Assembly: GCF_004886325.1 (NCBI RefSeq)
Contig: NZ_QXFN01000004.1
Coordinates: 620,001 to 684,000, forward strand
From: Cellulomonas telluris
Lineage (GTDB): Bacteria > Actinomycetota > Actinomycetes > Actinomycetales > Cellulomonadaceae
DNA: 64,000 nucleotides
Reading direction: 5' to 3'
The position numbers and the translations under genes were made by a program. The stretch's first letter is position 1. Each line of letters starts with the position of its first letter. Shown piece after piece: positions 15,917 through 23,916 of this stretch. The notes below the pieces were generated by a model. It was not told where the DNA came from and ran no database searches. It worked only from the letters and a program-made list of their open reading frames with translations.

Positions 15917-18118
15917 ATGCAGATCTGGCCCGGACGCCCCTACCCCCTCGGCGCCACGTACGACGGGACGGGCACCAACTTCGCCCTGTTCTCCGGCGTG
16001 GCGGAGCGCGTCGAGCTGTGCCTCATCGACGCCGACGGCAGCGAGACCCGCATCGACCTCCCCGAGGTCGACGCCTTCGTGTGGCACGGCTACGTGCCCG
16101 GCCTGGCCCCCGGCCAGCGCTACGGGTTCCGTGTGCACGGCCCCTACGACCCGGCGCAGGGCCACCGCTGCGACCCCTCGAAGCTGCTGCTCGACCCGTA
16201 CGCCAAGGCGATCGACGGGCAGATCGACGGCGACGCCTCGCTGTTCTCCTACCGCTTCGACGCGCCCGAGGAGCGCAACGAGGAGGACTCGAAGGACCAC
16301 ACGATGACGTCGGTCGTCGTGAACCCGTTCTTCGACTGGGGCCACGACCGCCCGCCGCAGCACCAGTACCACGAGTCGGTCATCTACGAGGCGCACGTCA
16401 AGGGCCTGACGCAGCTGCACCCGGCGGTGCCCGAGGAGCTGCGTGGCACGTACGCGGGCATCGCGCACCCCGCCGTCATCGAGCACCTGACGAGCCTCGG
16501 CGTGACCGCGATCGAGCTCATGCCCGTGCACCAGTTCGTCAACGACCCGACGCTGCAGGAGCGCGGCCTGTCGAACTACTGGGGCTACAACACGATCGGC
16601 TTCTTCGCGCCGCACAACGCGTACTCCTCGCTGACGACCTCCGGCCAGCAGGTGCAGGAGTTCAAGTCGATGGTCAAGGCGCTGCACGACGCGAACATCG
16701 AGGTCATCCTCGACGTCGTCTACAACCACACCGCCGAGGGCAACCACCTGGGCCCGACGCTGAGCTTCCGCGGCATCGACAACGCCAGCTACTACCGGCT
16801 CGTCGACGAGGACCCGGCGCACTACTTCGACACGACCGGCACGGGCAACTCGCTGCTCATGCGGTCCCCCCACGTGCTGCAGCTGATCATGGACTCGCTG
16901 CGCTACTGGGTGACCGAGATGCACGTCGACGGGTTCCGGTTCGACCTCGCGGCGACGCTCGCCCGGCAGTTCCACGAGGTGGACCGCCTGTCGGCGTTCT
17001 TCGACATCGTCCAGCAGGACCCGGTCGTCTCCCAGGTCAAGCTCATCGCCGAGCCGTGGGACCTCGGCGACGGCGGCTACCAGGTCGGCGGGTTCCCGCC
17101 GCTGTGGTCGGAGTGGAACGGCGACTACCGCGACACGGTGCGCGACTTCTGGCGCGGCGAGCCGCAGACGCTCGGGCAGTTCGCGAGCCGGCTGTCGGGC
17201 TCGTCCGACCTGTACGAGCACACCGGCCGCCGTCCCATCGCGAGCATCAACTTCGTCACCGCGCACGACGGGTTCACGCTGAAGGACCTCGTCTCGTACA
17301 ACGAGAAGCACAACGAGGCGAACGGCGAGGACAACCGGGACGGCGAGAGCCACAACCGGTCCTGGAACTGCGGCGCCGAGGGGCCGACGGACGACCCGGA
17401 GGTCAACCGGCTGCGCGCGCGGCAGCAGCGCAACTTCCTCGCCACGCTCCTGCTCTCGCAGGGCGTGCCGATGATCGCGCACGGCGACGAGATCGGGCGC
17501 ACGCAGGGCGGCAACAACAACGGGTACTGCCAGGACAACGAGATCACCTGGATGGACTGGGACCTCGACGAGGACCGCCTGTCGCTCCTGGAGTTCTCGC
17601 GGCGGCTCGTGCGCCTGCGCCGGGACCACCCCGTCTTCCGTCAGCGCCGCTTCTTCGCCGGCTCGCCGGACCACGGCGGGGAGTCCGACCTGCACGACAT
17701 CGCGTGGCTGTCCCCGGGCGGCGAGCACATGGAGGACTCGGCGTGGCACGCCGACCACGCGTTCGCCGTCCAGGTGTTCCTCAACGGCGACGCGATCGCC
17801 GAGCCGGACATGCGCGGCGAGGACGTCGTGGACGACAGCTTCCTGCTGCTGTTCAACGGGCACTGGGAGAAGCGCCAGTTCCAGATCCCGGCGGCCGAGT
17901 ACGGCCAGGTGTGGACGGCGGTCCTCGACACGGACTCGACGGTCGCGATCGGCACGGAGATCGACGCGCGCGGCAAGCTCGAGATCGCGCCGCGCTCGAT
18001 GGTCGTGCTCACGCGCCCGCCGATGACCGAGACGCCGGGCGGTCCGGGGACCGGTGCGGCCCCCTCGGCTGCGACGGCGGCGCGCGACTCGGCGCGCGCG
18101 ACGGGTGCGGTGCAGTGA
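15917..18118 (+). CDS. glgX: Glycogen debranching enzyme GlgX (isoamylase type)
   Basis: A 733-residue GH13 enzyme that hydrolyses alpha-1,6 branches of phosphorylase-trimmed glycogen. An N-terminal CBM48 domain (YPLGATYDGTGTNFALFS) precedes the catalytic barrel, which shows DVVYNHTAEGN, DGFRFDLA (nucleophile Asp), LIAEPWD (acid/base Glu) and VTAHDGFTLKDLVSYN (transition-state Asp). The C-terminus ends in a low-complexity Ala/Thr/Gly tail. ATG at 15917 has CACGCT 7 nt upstream. It is the first gene of glgX-treY-treZ and its stop overlaps treY, so freed linear chains pass directly to the trehalose enzymes. Confidence 0.96.
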   Translation: MQIWPGRPYPLGATYDGTGTNFALFSGVAERVELCLIDADGSETRIDLPEVDAFVWHGYVPGLAPGQRYGFRVHGPYDPAQGHRCDPSKLLLDPYAKAIDGQIDGDASLFSYRFDAPEERNEEDSKDHTMTSVVVNPFFDWGHDRPPQHQYHESVIYEAHVKGLTQLHPAVPEELRGTYAGIAHPAVIEHLTSLGVTAIELMPVHQFVNDPTLQERGLSNYWGYNTIGFFAPHNAYSSLTTSGQQVQEFKSMVKALHDANIEVILDVVYNHTAEGNHLGPTLSFRGIDNASYYRLVDEDPAHYFDTTGTGNSLLMRSPHVLQLIMDSLRYWVTEMHVDGFRFDLAATLARQFHEVDRLSAFFDIVQQDPVVSQVKLIAEPWDLGDGGYQVGGFPPLWSEWNGDYRDTVRDFWRGEPQTLGQFASRLSGSSDLYEHTGRRPIASINFVTAHDGFTLKDLVSYNEKHNEANGEDNRDGESHNRSWNCGAEGPTDDPEVNRLRARQQRNFLATLLLSQGVPMIAHGDEIGRTQGGNNNGYCQDNEITWMDWDLDEDRLSLLEFSRRLVRLRRDHPVFRQRRFFAGSPDHGGESDLHDIAWLSPGGEHMEDSAWHADHAFAVQVFLNGDAIAEPDMRGEDVVDDSFLLLFNGHWEKRQFQIPAAEYGQVWTAVLDTDSTVAIGTEIDARGKLEIAPRSMVVLTRPPMTETPGGPGTGAAPSAATAARDSARATGAVQ

Positions 18119-20625
18119 CGGATACCTGGACCACGCCCGAGCGCCGCCTCGTCCGGTCGCCGCACAAGGTCCCGGTCTCGACGTACCGCGTCCAGCTCGG
18201 GGCCGACCTGACGTTCGACGACGTCGCGGCGCGCGTGCCCTACTACGCGTCCCTCGGGGTCACGCACGTCTACCTCTCCCCCGTGCTGACGGCCGCCCCC
18301 GGCTCGACCCACGGCTACGACGTCGTCGACCACGACGAGATCTCCCCCGTGCTCGGCGGCGAGGACGCGCTGCGCCGCCTCGCGGACGTCGCCCACGAGG
18401 CCGGGCTCGGCCTGGTCCTCGACATCGTGCCGAACCACATGGCCGTGCCCACGCCCGTGTGGCACAACCGCGCGCTGTGGTCCGTGCTCACGCACGGCCC
18501 GGAGTCGCCGTACGCGGCGTGGTTCGACGTCGACTGGTCGTCCGGCGACGGCGCCGTGCTCATGCCGGTGCTCGGCGACCGCATCGGTGCCGTCCTCGCC
18601 CGCGACGAGCTGCGCCTGGTCGAGGAGGACGTGCCCGGCGCCGGCACCACCTGGGTGCTGCGCTACCACGACCACGTCTTCCCCGTCCGGGCCGGCACGG
18701 AGGCGCTGCCGCTGGGCGAGCTCGTCGAGCGGCAGCACTACCGGCTCGCGTACTGGAAGGTCGCGGACGAGGAGCTCAACTACCGGCGGTTCTTCGACGT
18801 CGGCACCCTCGTCGCGATCCGCGTCGAGGACCCCGAGGTGTTCGACGCGACGCACGCGCTCGTGCTGCGGCTGCTGCGCGACGGCGTGATCGACGGGCTG
18901 CGCATCGACCACCCCGACGGTCTGGCGGACCCCGGGGGCTACCTCTCGCGGCTGCGCGAGGCCACGGACGGCGCCTGGGTCGTCGTCGAGAAGATCCTCG
19001 CCGGCGAGGAGGAGCTGCCCGGCGACTGGGACACCGCGGGCAGCACCGGCTACGAGGCGCTGTGGCGGATCCAGCAGACGTTCACCGACCCGGGGGGCGC
19101 GGCGCGGCTCGGTGCGCTCATGCACCGGTACACGGGCGACGAGCCCGACGCGTTCGAGCGGCTGGTCGACGAGGCCAAGCGGCAGATCGTCGACGGCCCC
19201 CTGTACGCGGAGGTGCACCGCCTCACGACGATCGCGGCGGAGATCTGCCACGAGGACCTGCGTCTGCGGGACCACACGTGGCGGTCCCTCGAGGAGTGCC
19301 TCGTCGAGCTGCTCGTCGCGTTCGACCGCTACCGCGCCTACGTCGTGCCGGGCGAGACGCCGTCGCACGAGCAGGTCGCGGTCCTGCAGGCCGCGGCGGA
19401 GCGTGCGCGCCGTCGTCTGCCGGCGGAGCGCCACGAGACGATGTCCGTGCTGGTGGACCTGCTGCTGGGCCGCGAGGTCGGCTCCGCCGGCCGCACCCGC
19501 GACCCGCGCCGGGACGAGCTGGTGGTGCGCTTCCAGCAGACGTGCGGCGCCGTCATGGCCAAGGGCGTCGAGGACACCGCGTTCTACCGATGGACGCACC
19601 TCGTCGCGCTGTGCGAGGTCGGCGGCGAGCCCGACCGGTTCGCGTTCACCCCGACGGACCTCGCCGCCTGGGCCTCGCGCGCGCAGGTCGCCACGCCCCT
19701 GGGCATGACGACGCTCTCGACGCACGACACCAAGCGCGGCGAGGACACGCGTGCCCGCATCGGCGTGCTGTCCGAGCTGCCGACGGAGTGGGCGGCGCTC
19801 GTGGACGACCTGCGCCGTGCCACCGCCGGCTACCGCGGTGCGCTGCTCGACGGGCGCACCGAGTACCTGCTGTGGCAGACGCTCGTCGGCACGTGGGACG
19901 GCGACGCGCCGATCGAGGAGCAGCGCCTCGTCGAGTACCTGACGAAGGCGATCCGCGAGGCGAAGTCCCGCACGTCGTGGACGGCCCCGGACACCGCGTA
20001 CGAGGAGGCCGTGCTCGGCACCGCCGCGCGTGCGATCGCCGACCCGGCCGTGCTCGAGCTGCTGGCCGCGTGGGACGCCCGCACGCACGAGGCCGTCCGG
20101 GCCGCCACCCTCGGCACGAAGCTCGTGCAGCTGACGCTGCCCGGGATCGCGGACGTGTACCAGGGCACCGAGGTCCCCGTCCTGTCGCTCGTCGACCCGG
20201 ACAACCGCCGGCCCGTGGACGCGGACGCGCTCGCCGCCCGCCTGCAGCGGCTCGACGGGGGCGCGGGCGCCCGGTCGCTGGCGGACGAGAAGATGCTCGT
20301 CACGTCCCGAGCCGTGCGGCTGCGCCGGGACCTGCCGGAGGCGTTCGTGGGGCCGGACGCGGGTTTCGTCCCGCTCCCCCACTCCTCGGGGCACACGCTC
20401 ACGTACGCGCGCACGGTGGCGGGTCAGCCGCGGGTCGCGGTCGTCGCGACGCGCCTGGCCGCCGCGGTCGAGCGCCTCGGCGGGTGGGCGGACCACACGG
20501 TCGCGCTGCCCGAGGGCACGTGGCACGACGTCCTCACCGACCGTTCCGTGCCGGGGGGTGTGCAGCCGGTCGCCGAGCTGCTCGAGCGCCTGCCGGTGGC
20601 CCTGCTCGTGCACGAGGAGCACTGA
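18115..20625 (+). CDS. treY: Malto-oligosyltrehalose synthase TreY
   Basis: An 836-residue GH13 enzyme that isomerises the reducing-end alpha-1,4 bond of maltodextrins to alpha,alpha-1,1. Landmarks are VSTYRVQL and VTHVYLSPVLTAAPGSTHGYDV at the N-terminus, LDIVPNHMAV, GLRIDHPDGLADPGGYL (nucleophile region), VVVEKIL (acid/base Glu) and CGAVMAKGVEDTAFYRW. Length is as expected for TreY. The GTG start at 18115 overlaps glgX by 4 nt (GTGA). Confidence 0.95.
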   Translation: MTDTWTTPERRLVRSPHKVPVSTYRVQLGADLTFDDVAARVPYYASLGVTHVYLSPVLTAAPGSTHGYDVVDHDEISPVLGGEDALRRLADVAHEAGLGLVLDIVPNHMAVPTPVWHNRALWSVLTHGPESPYAAWFDVDWSSGDGAVLMPVLGDRIGAVLARDELRLVEEDVPGAGTTWVLRYHDHVFPVRAGTEALPLGELVERQHYRLAYWKVADEELNYRRFFDVGTLVAIRVEDPEVFDATHALVLRLLRDGVIDGLRIDHPDGLADPGGYLSRLREATDGAWVVVEKILAGEEELPGDWDTAGSTGYEALWRIQQTFTDPGGAARLGALMHRYTGDEPDAFERLVDEAKRQIVDGPLYAEVHRLTTIAAEICHEDLRLRDHTWRSLEECLVELLVAFDRYRAYVVPGETPSHEQVAVLQAAAERARRRLPAERHETMSVLVDLLLGREVGSAGRTRDPRRDELVVRFQQTCGAVMAKGVEDTAFYRWTHLVALCEVGGEPDRFAFTPTDLAAWASRAQVATPLGMTTLSTHDTKRGEDTRARIGVLSELPTEWAALVDDLRRATAGYRGALLDGRTEYLLWQTLVGTWDGDAPIEEQRLVEYLTKAIREAKSRTSWTAPDTAYEEAVLGTAARAIADPAVLELLAAWDARTHEAVRAATLGTKLVQLTLPGIADVYQGTEVPVLSLVDPDNRRPVDADALAARLQRLDGGAGARSLADEKMLVTSRAVRLRRDLPEAFVGPDAGFVPLPHSSGHTLTYARTVAGQPRVAVVATRLAAAVERLGGWADHTVALPEGTWHDVLTDRSVPGGVQPVAELLERLPVALLVHEEH

Positions 20626-20626
20626 G

Positions 20627-22474
20627 ATGACCTACGTCCCCGAGGTGTGGGCGCCCGCCGCCGGCCGCGTCGAGCTCGTGCTGCCGTCGGGCGCCCCCGA
20701 GGGCGTCGACGTCGGCGGTGCCCGGGCGGACGCGCGCGGCCCCGGTGTGCGGGTGCCGATGGACGCCGCCGGCGACGGCTGGTGGCGGGCGGGTGGGCCG
20801 CTGCCGCACGGCACCGACTACGCCTTCGCGCTCGACGGCGGGCCCGCCCGTCCGGATCCCCGTGCGGCCTGGCTGCCGGACGGCGTGCACGGTGCGGCAC
20901 GCGTGTTCGACGCGGGCCGGTTCGCCTGGACCGACGCGGGCTGGAGCGGCGTCGACGTGCGCGGCAAGGTCTTCTACGAGCTGCACGTCGGCACGTTCAC
21001 GCCCGAGGGCACGCTGACGTCCGCGATCGAGCGGCTCGACCACCTGGTCGGGCTCGGGGTCGACGTCGTCGAGCTCCTCCCCGTCGCGGGCTTCAACGGC
21101 CGGCACGGCTGGGGGTACGACGGCGTCGCGCTGTGGGCGGTGCACGAGCCGTACGGCGGGCCGGCGGCGCTGCAGGCGTTCGTGGACGCCGCGCACGCGC
21201 GCGGCCTGGCGGTGTGCCTCGACGTCGTGCACAACCACCTGGGCCCGTCGGGCAACTACCTGCACGAGTTCGGGCCGTACTTCACCGAGGAGCACCACAC
21301 GCCTTGGGGCGCGGCGATCAACCTCGACCAGGAGGGCGCCGAGCACGTCCGGCGGTGGATCGTCGACAGCGTGCTGCGCTTCGCGCGGGACTTCCACGTG
21401 GACGCGTTCCGCCTCGACGCCGTGCACGCGCTGGTCGACGAGTCCGACCGGCACCTGCTCGCGCAGCTCTCCGACGAGGTGGCCGCGCTGTCGCAGGAGC
21501 TGGGCCGGCCGCTCTCCCTCGTCGCCGAGACCGACCTCAACGACGTCGTCTCGGTCACGCCCACCGCCGCGGGCGGGTGGGGCATGACCGGCCAGTGGGC
21601 GGACGACGTGCACCACAGCATCCACGCGCTGGTGACCGGCGAGCGGCACGGGTACTACGTCGACTTCGGCTCGCCCGAGACGCTGCGCACGGCCCTGACG
21701 GGGGTGTTCGTCCACGCCGGGCAGATGTCGACGTTCCGCGGCGAGCCCTGGGGGCGGCCCGTCCCCGACGACGTCGACGGCCACCGGTTCGTCGTCTTCG
21801 ACGCCAACCACGACCAGGTGGGCAACCGCGCGCTCGGCGACCGTCCGTCGTCGCGCGTCGACGCCGGCGGGCTCGCCGCGCAGGCCGCGCTCGTGCTGCT
21901 CTCCCCGTTCACGCCCCTGCTGTTCATGGGCGAGGAGTGGGGCGCGCGCACGCCGTGGATGTTCTTCACCGACCACCCCGAGCCCGAGCTGGCCGAGGCG
22001 GTCCGCGAGGGCCGCACGAAGGAGTTCGGCGGGCACGGCTGGGAGAGCCTGTACGGCGGCGAGATCGAGGTGCCCGACCCGCAGGACCCGACGACGTTCG
22101 AGCGCAGCCGCCTCGACTGGTCCGAGCCCGGGCAGCCGGAGCACGCGCGCCTGCTCGACTGGTACCGCGAGCTCGTCGCTCTGCGCCGCCAGGTGCCGGA
22201 CCTGGCCTCGGGCGACCGGAGCCGGGTCGCGCTCGACGTGCACGCCGTGGAGGGTCAGGGCGACGGGCCGTGGCAGGGCGCGCTGGTGCTGCACCGCGGG
22301 GACGCGCGCGTGGTGCTGAACCTGGCGCACGAGCCCGCCGCCGTGCCGGTGCCGCTCTCCGCGCCGGTCGAGGTCCGTGCGGCGTGGGACGGCGGTGCCG
22401 TGCAGCCGGCGGAGCACCCGGACGCCCCGGTGGTCGTGGAGCTGCCCGCGCGCAGCGTCGTCGTCCTGGCCTAG
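20627..22474 (+). CDS. treZ: Malto-oligosyltrehalose trehalohydrolase TreZ
   Basis: A 615-residue GH13 enzyme that releases trehalose from the TreY product. The N-terminal CBM48-like domain (residues about 1-95) is followed by the barrel with YELHVGTFTPEGTL, VCLDVVHNHLGPSGNYL, VDAFRLDAVHAL, SLVAETDLND and FVVFDANHDQVGNR, and a C-terminal sheet domain. It starts 1 nt after the treY stop. GlgX, TreY and TreZ together convert glycogen to trehalose, a stress protectant and carbon store in actinobacteria. Confidence 0.95.
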   Translation: MTYVPEVWAPAAGRVELVLPSGAPEGVDVGGARADARGPGVRVPMDAAGDGWWRAGGPLPHGTDYAFALDGGPARPDPRAAWLPDGVHGAARVFDAGRFAWTDAGWSGVDVRGKVFYELHVGTFTPEGTLTSAIERLDHLVGLGVDVVELLPVAGFNGRHGWGYDGVALWAVHEPYGGPAALQAFVDAAHARGLAVCLDVVHNHLGPSGNYLHEFGPYFTEEHHTPWGAAINLDQEGAEHVRRWIVDSVLRFARDFHVDAFRLDAVHALVDESDRHLLAQLSDEVAALSQELGRPLSLVAETDLNDVVSVTPTAAGGWGMTGQWADDVHHSIHALVTGERHGYYVDFGSPETLRTALTGVFVHAGQMSTFRGEPWGRPVPDDVDGHRFVVFDANHDQVGNRALGDRPSSRVDAGGLAAQAALVLLSPFTPLLFMGEEWGARTPWMFFTDHPEPELAEAVREGRTKEFGGHGWESLYGGEIEVPDPQDPTTFERSRLDWSEPGQPEHARLLDWYRELVALRRQVPDLASGDRSRVALDVHAVEGQGDGPWQGALVLHRGDARVVLNLAHEPAAVPVPLSAPVEVRAAWDGGAVQPAEHPDAPVVVELPARSVVVLA

Positions 22475-22488
22475 CCCGCGCCGCGTCC

Positions 22489-22528
22489 CGTGCCGCACCG
22501 GTCGAGGTCCGGCACGGGGTGCGGCACG
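22489..22528. terminator. Bidirectional terminator between treZ and zapE
   Basis: An 11-bp perfect stem, CGTGCCGCACC pairing with GGTGCGGCACG, has an 18-nt loop and exactly fills the 54-bp convergent gap. Confidence 0.75.
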
Positions 22529-23584
22529 TCAGGCGGCCGGCTGCTCCACGGCGAGCGCCGCCCCCTCGGCGGCGAGCGCCCCGAGCCGGGACAGCGCCCG
22601 GTAGTACTTCTTGCGGTAGCCGCCCCGCAGCATCTCGGGCGTGAACAGGTCGAGCCCGGCGTCCGTGACGCCCTCGCGTGCGACGAGCACGGGCACGTCG
22701 CGGTCGTACAGGCGGTCGACGAGCACGACGAGCCGCAGCGCGACGTCCTGACGGTCCACCGGCGTCACGTCGGTCAGCGCCACGAGGCCCACCCCGTCGA
22801 GCAGCGCGCCGTAGCGGCTCGGGTGGACCTGGGACAGGTGCTCGAGCAGGGCGCCGAGGTCGTCGAGCGTCGCGTCGTCGCGGCCGGCCACGACCGCCCG
22901 CAGGCGCGCGTCCGGCACGGTGGCGGCGTGCGTCGTCGCGGCCCGGTGCCGGTGGTCCTCGCCGTCGATGCGGATCACCTCGAACCGGTCCGCCAGCGCC
23001 TGGATCTCCCGCAGGAAGTCCTCGGCGGCGAAGCGGCCCTCGCCCAGCGACTCGGGCAGCGTGTTCGACGTCGCCGCCAGCGCGACGCCCCGGTCGGCCA
23101 GCTCGCGCAGCAGGCGCGACATGAGCACCGTGTCGCCCGGGTCGTCGAGCTCGAACTCGTCGATGCACACGAGCCGCTTCGCGCCGAGCGCCTCCACCGT
23201 CGGTCCGAACCCGAGCGCCCCGACGAGGTTCGTGTACTCGACGAACGTGCCGAACGCCGCCTGCTCGGTGCCCACGGCGTGCGCCAGGGACGCGAGCAGG
23301 TGCGTCTTGCCGACCCCGAACCCGCCGTCGAGGTAGACCGCCGGGGCCTGCGCCGCACGCCGGCGACCGAACCAGCCGCTGCGGGCCGCGGGCCGGGCGA
23401 GCGTGTCCCCGACCTCGCGCAGGCGGGCGAGGGCCCGCGCCTGGGACGCGTGCGCGGGGTCCGGGCGGTAGGTGTCGAACGACTCGTCCGCGAAGTGGCG
23501 CGGGGGCACGAGCTCGGCGAGCAGGCGGTCCGCGGGCACCTGGGGGCGGCGCGCGGTGAGCGAGGCCGGCACGGCGGGAGTCAC
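22529..23584 (-). CDS. zapE: AFG1/ZapE-family ATPase
   Basis: A 351-residue P-loop ATPase: Walker A DGGFGVGKTHLLASLAH, Walker B RLVCIDEFELDDPGD, arginine-containing MSRLLRELADRG and sensor-like ATSNTLPESLGEGRF. In E. coli ZapE acts on the division ring. The yeast relative AFG1 handles membrane protein quality control. The role in actinobacteria is not established. GTG at 23584 is favoured because TATCCT ends exactly 7 nt upstream. The reading frame extends a further 90 nt upstream without another comparable signal. Confidence 0.88.
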   Translation of the reverse strand: MTPAVPASLTARRPQVPADRLLAELVPPRHFADESFDTYRPDPAHASQARALARLREVGDTLARPAARSGWFGRRRAAQAPAVYLDGGFGVGKTHLLASLAHAVGTEQAAFGTFVEYTNLVGALGFGPTVEALGAKRLVCIDEFELDDPGDTVLMSRLLRELADRGVALAATSNTLPESLGEGRFAAEDFLREIQALADRFEVIRIDGEDHRHRAATTHAATVPDARLRAVVAGRDDATLDDLGALLEHLSQVHPSRYGALLDGVGLVALTDVTPVDRQDVALRLVVLVDRLYDRDVPVLVAREGVTDAGLDLFTPEMLRGGYRKKYYRALSRLGALAAEGAALAVEQPAA

Positions 23585-23591
23585 ACGCTCC

Positions 23592-23597
23592 AGGATA
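23592..23597 (-). promoter_or_regulatory. -10 element of leaderless zapE promoter
   Basis: Minus-strand TATCCT ends 7 nt before GTG at 23584. Confidence 0.6.
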
Positions 23598-23671
23598 CGG
23601 CGGCGGGCGCGACGCGACGGTGCCGCCCCGTGCGCCCGGACGCTCGTCCACCTGTCGAACACGCGTCTCGT

Positions 23672-23710
23672 CATCCGGACGGATGGTGCCGAGTCACGCG
23701 GACGCGTGAC
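23672..23710 (+). promoter_or_regulatory. Tandem palindromic operators upstream of the cys operon
   Basis: Two near-perfect palindromes share a CG-GA-CG centre: CATCCGGACGGATG (23672-23685) and GTCACGCGGACGCGTGAC (23693-23710). Their centres are 23 bp apart, about two helical turns. The second abuts the -10 element at 23710-23715, so a dimeric repressor here would block the promoter. The regulator is not in the window. Confidence 0.6.
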
Positions 23711-23715
23711 ACTCT
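23710..23715 (+). promoter_or_regulatory. -10 element of the cys operon promoter
   Basis: CACTCT ends 6 nt before the GTG start of the cysteine-rich leader peptide at 23722. The geometry matches the leaderless promoters elsewhere in the window. The last base of the downstream palindrome overlaps it. Confidence 0.5.
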
Positions 23716-23721
23716 CGTCCG

Positions 23722-23805
23722 GTGATCTTCCACGGGACCTCCCTCACGTGTCGGTGCTGTCGCGCCGTCGCGGTCCCGTGTGCGTGCTGTCCGCGGAACC
23801 GCTGA
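23722..23805 (+). CDS. Leaderless cysteine-rich leader peptide of the sulfur operon
   Basis: A 27-codon reading frame, GTG at 23722 to TGA at 23803-23805, ends 111 nt before the sulfite reductase start. It encodes six cysteines at residues 10, 12, 13, 20, 22 and 23, arranged as two C-x-C-C clusters, plus several arginines. Cysteine is rare in this proteome, so the density is striking. The start lies 6 nt after a -10-like CACTCT. In mycobacteria, leaderless poly-cysteine small ORFs are known to act as cysteine-responsive attenuators of sulfur operons. The position and content here fit that role. By inference, ribosome stalling when cysteinyl-tRNA is scarce would open the downstream operon. Confidence 0.7.
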   Translation: MIFHGTSLTCRCCRAVAVPCACCPRNR

Positions 23806-23823
23806 CCCCGCCCCGTCCCTTCC

Positions 23824-23870
23824 TGCACGGGCGCGTGGTCGCCGTCCGTGCACACGACACCCCCGTCGTG
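23824..23870 (+). promoter_or_regulatory. Adjacent RNA hairpins between the leader peptide and sir
   Basis: TGCACGG (23824-23830) pairs with CCGTGCA (23846-23852). Immediately after, CACGAC (23853-23858) pairs with GTCGTG (23865-23870) over a 6-nt loop. They sit between the leader stop and the sir Shine-Dalgarno (AAAGGTGG at 23903-23910) and are candidates for the switching structure. The remainder of the 332-bp gap between zapE and sir shows no other gene. Confidence 0.45.
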
Positions 23871-23916
23871 CGGATGCGCGAGCACGCCCCGAGATCCCCC
23901 CGAAAGGTGGCGCCCC

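Noticed and set aside
15637-18100. Upstream part of a 1662-codon frame running into treY
   Set aside because: It is an out-of-frame read through glgX, rich in Arg/Pro. Only the part from 18115, which overlaps the glgX stop by 4 nt, has TreY motifs.
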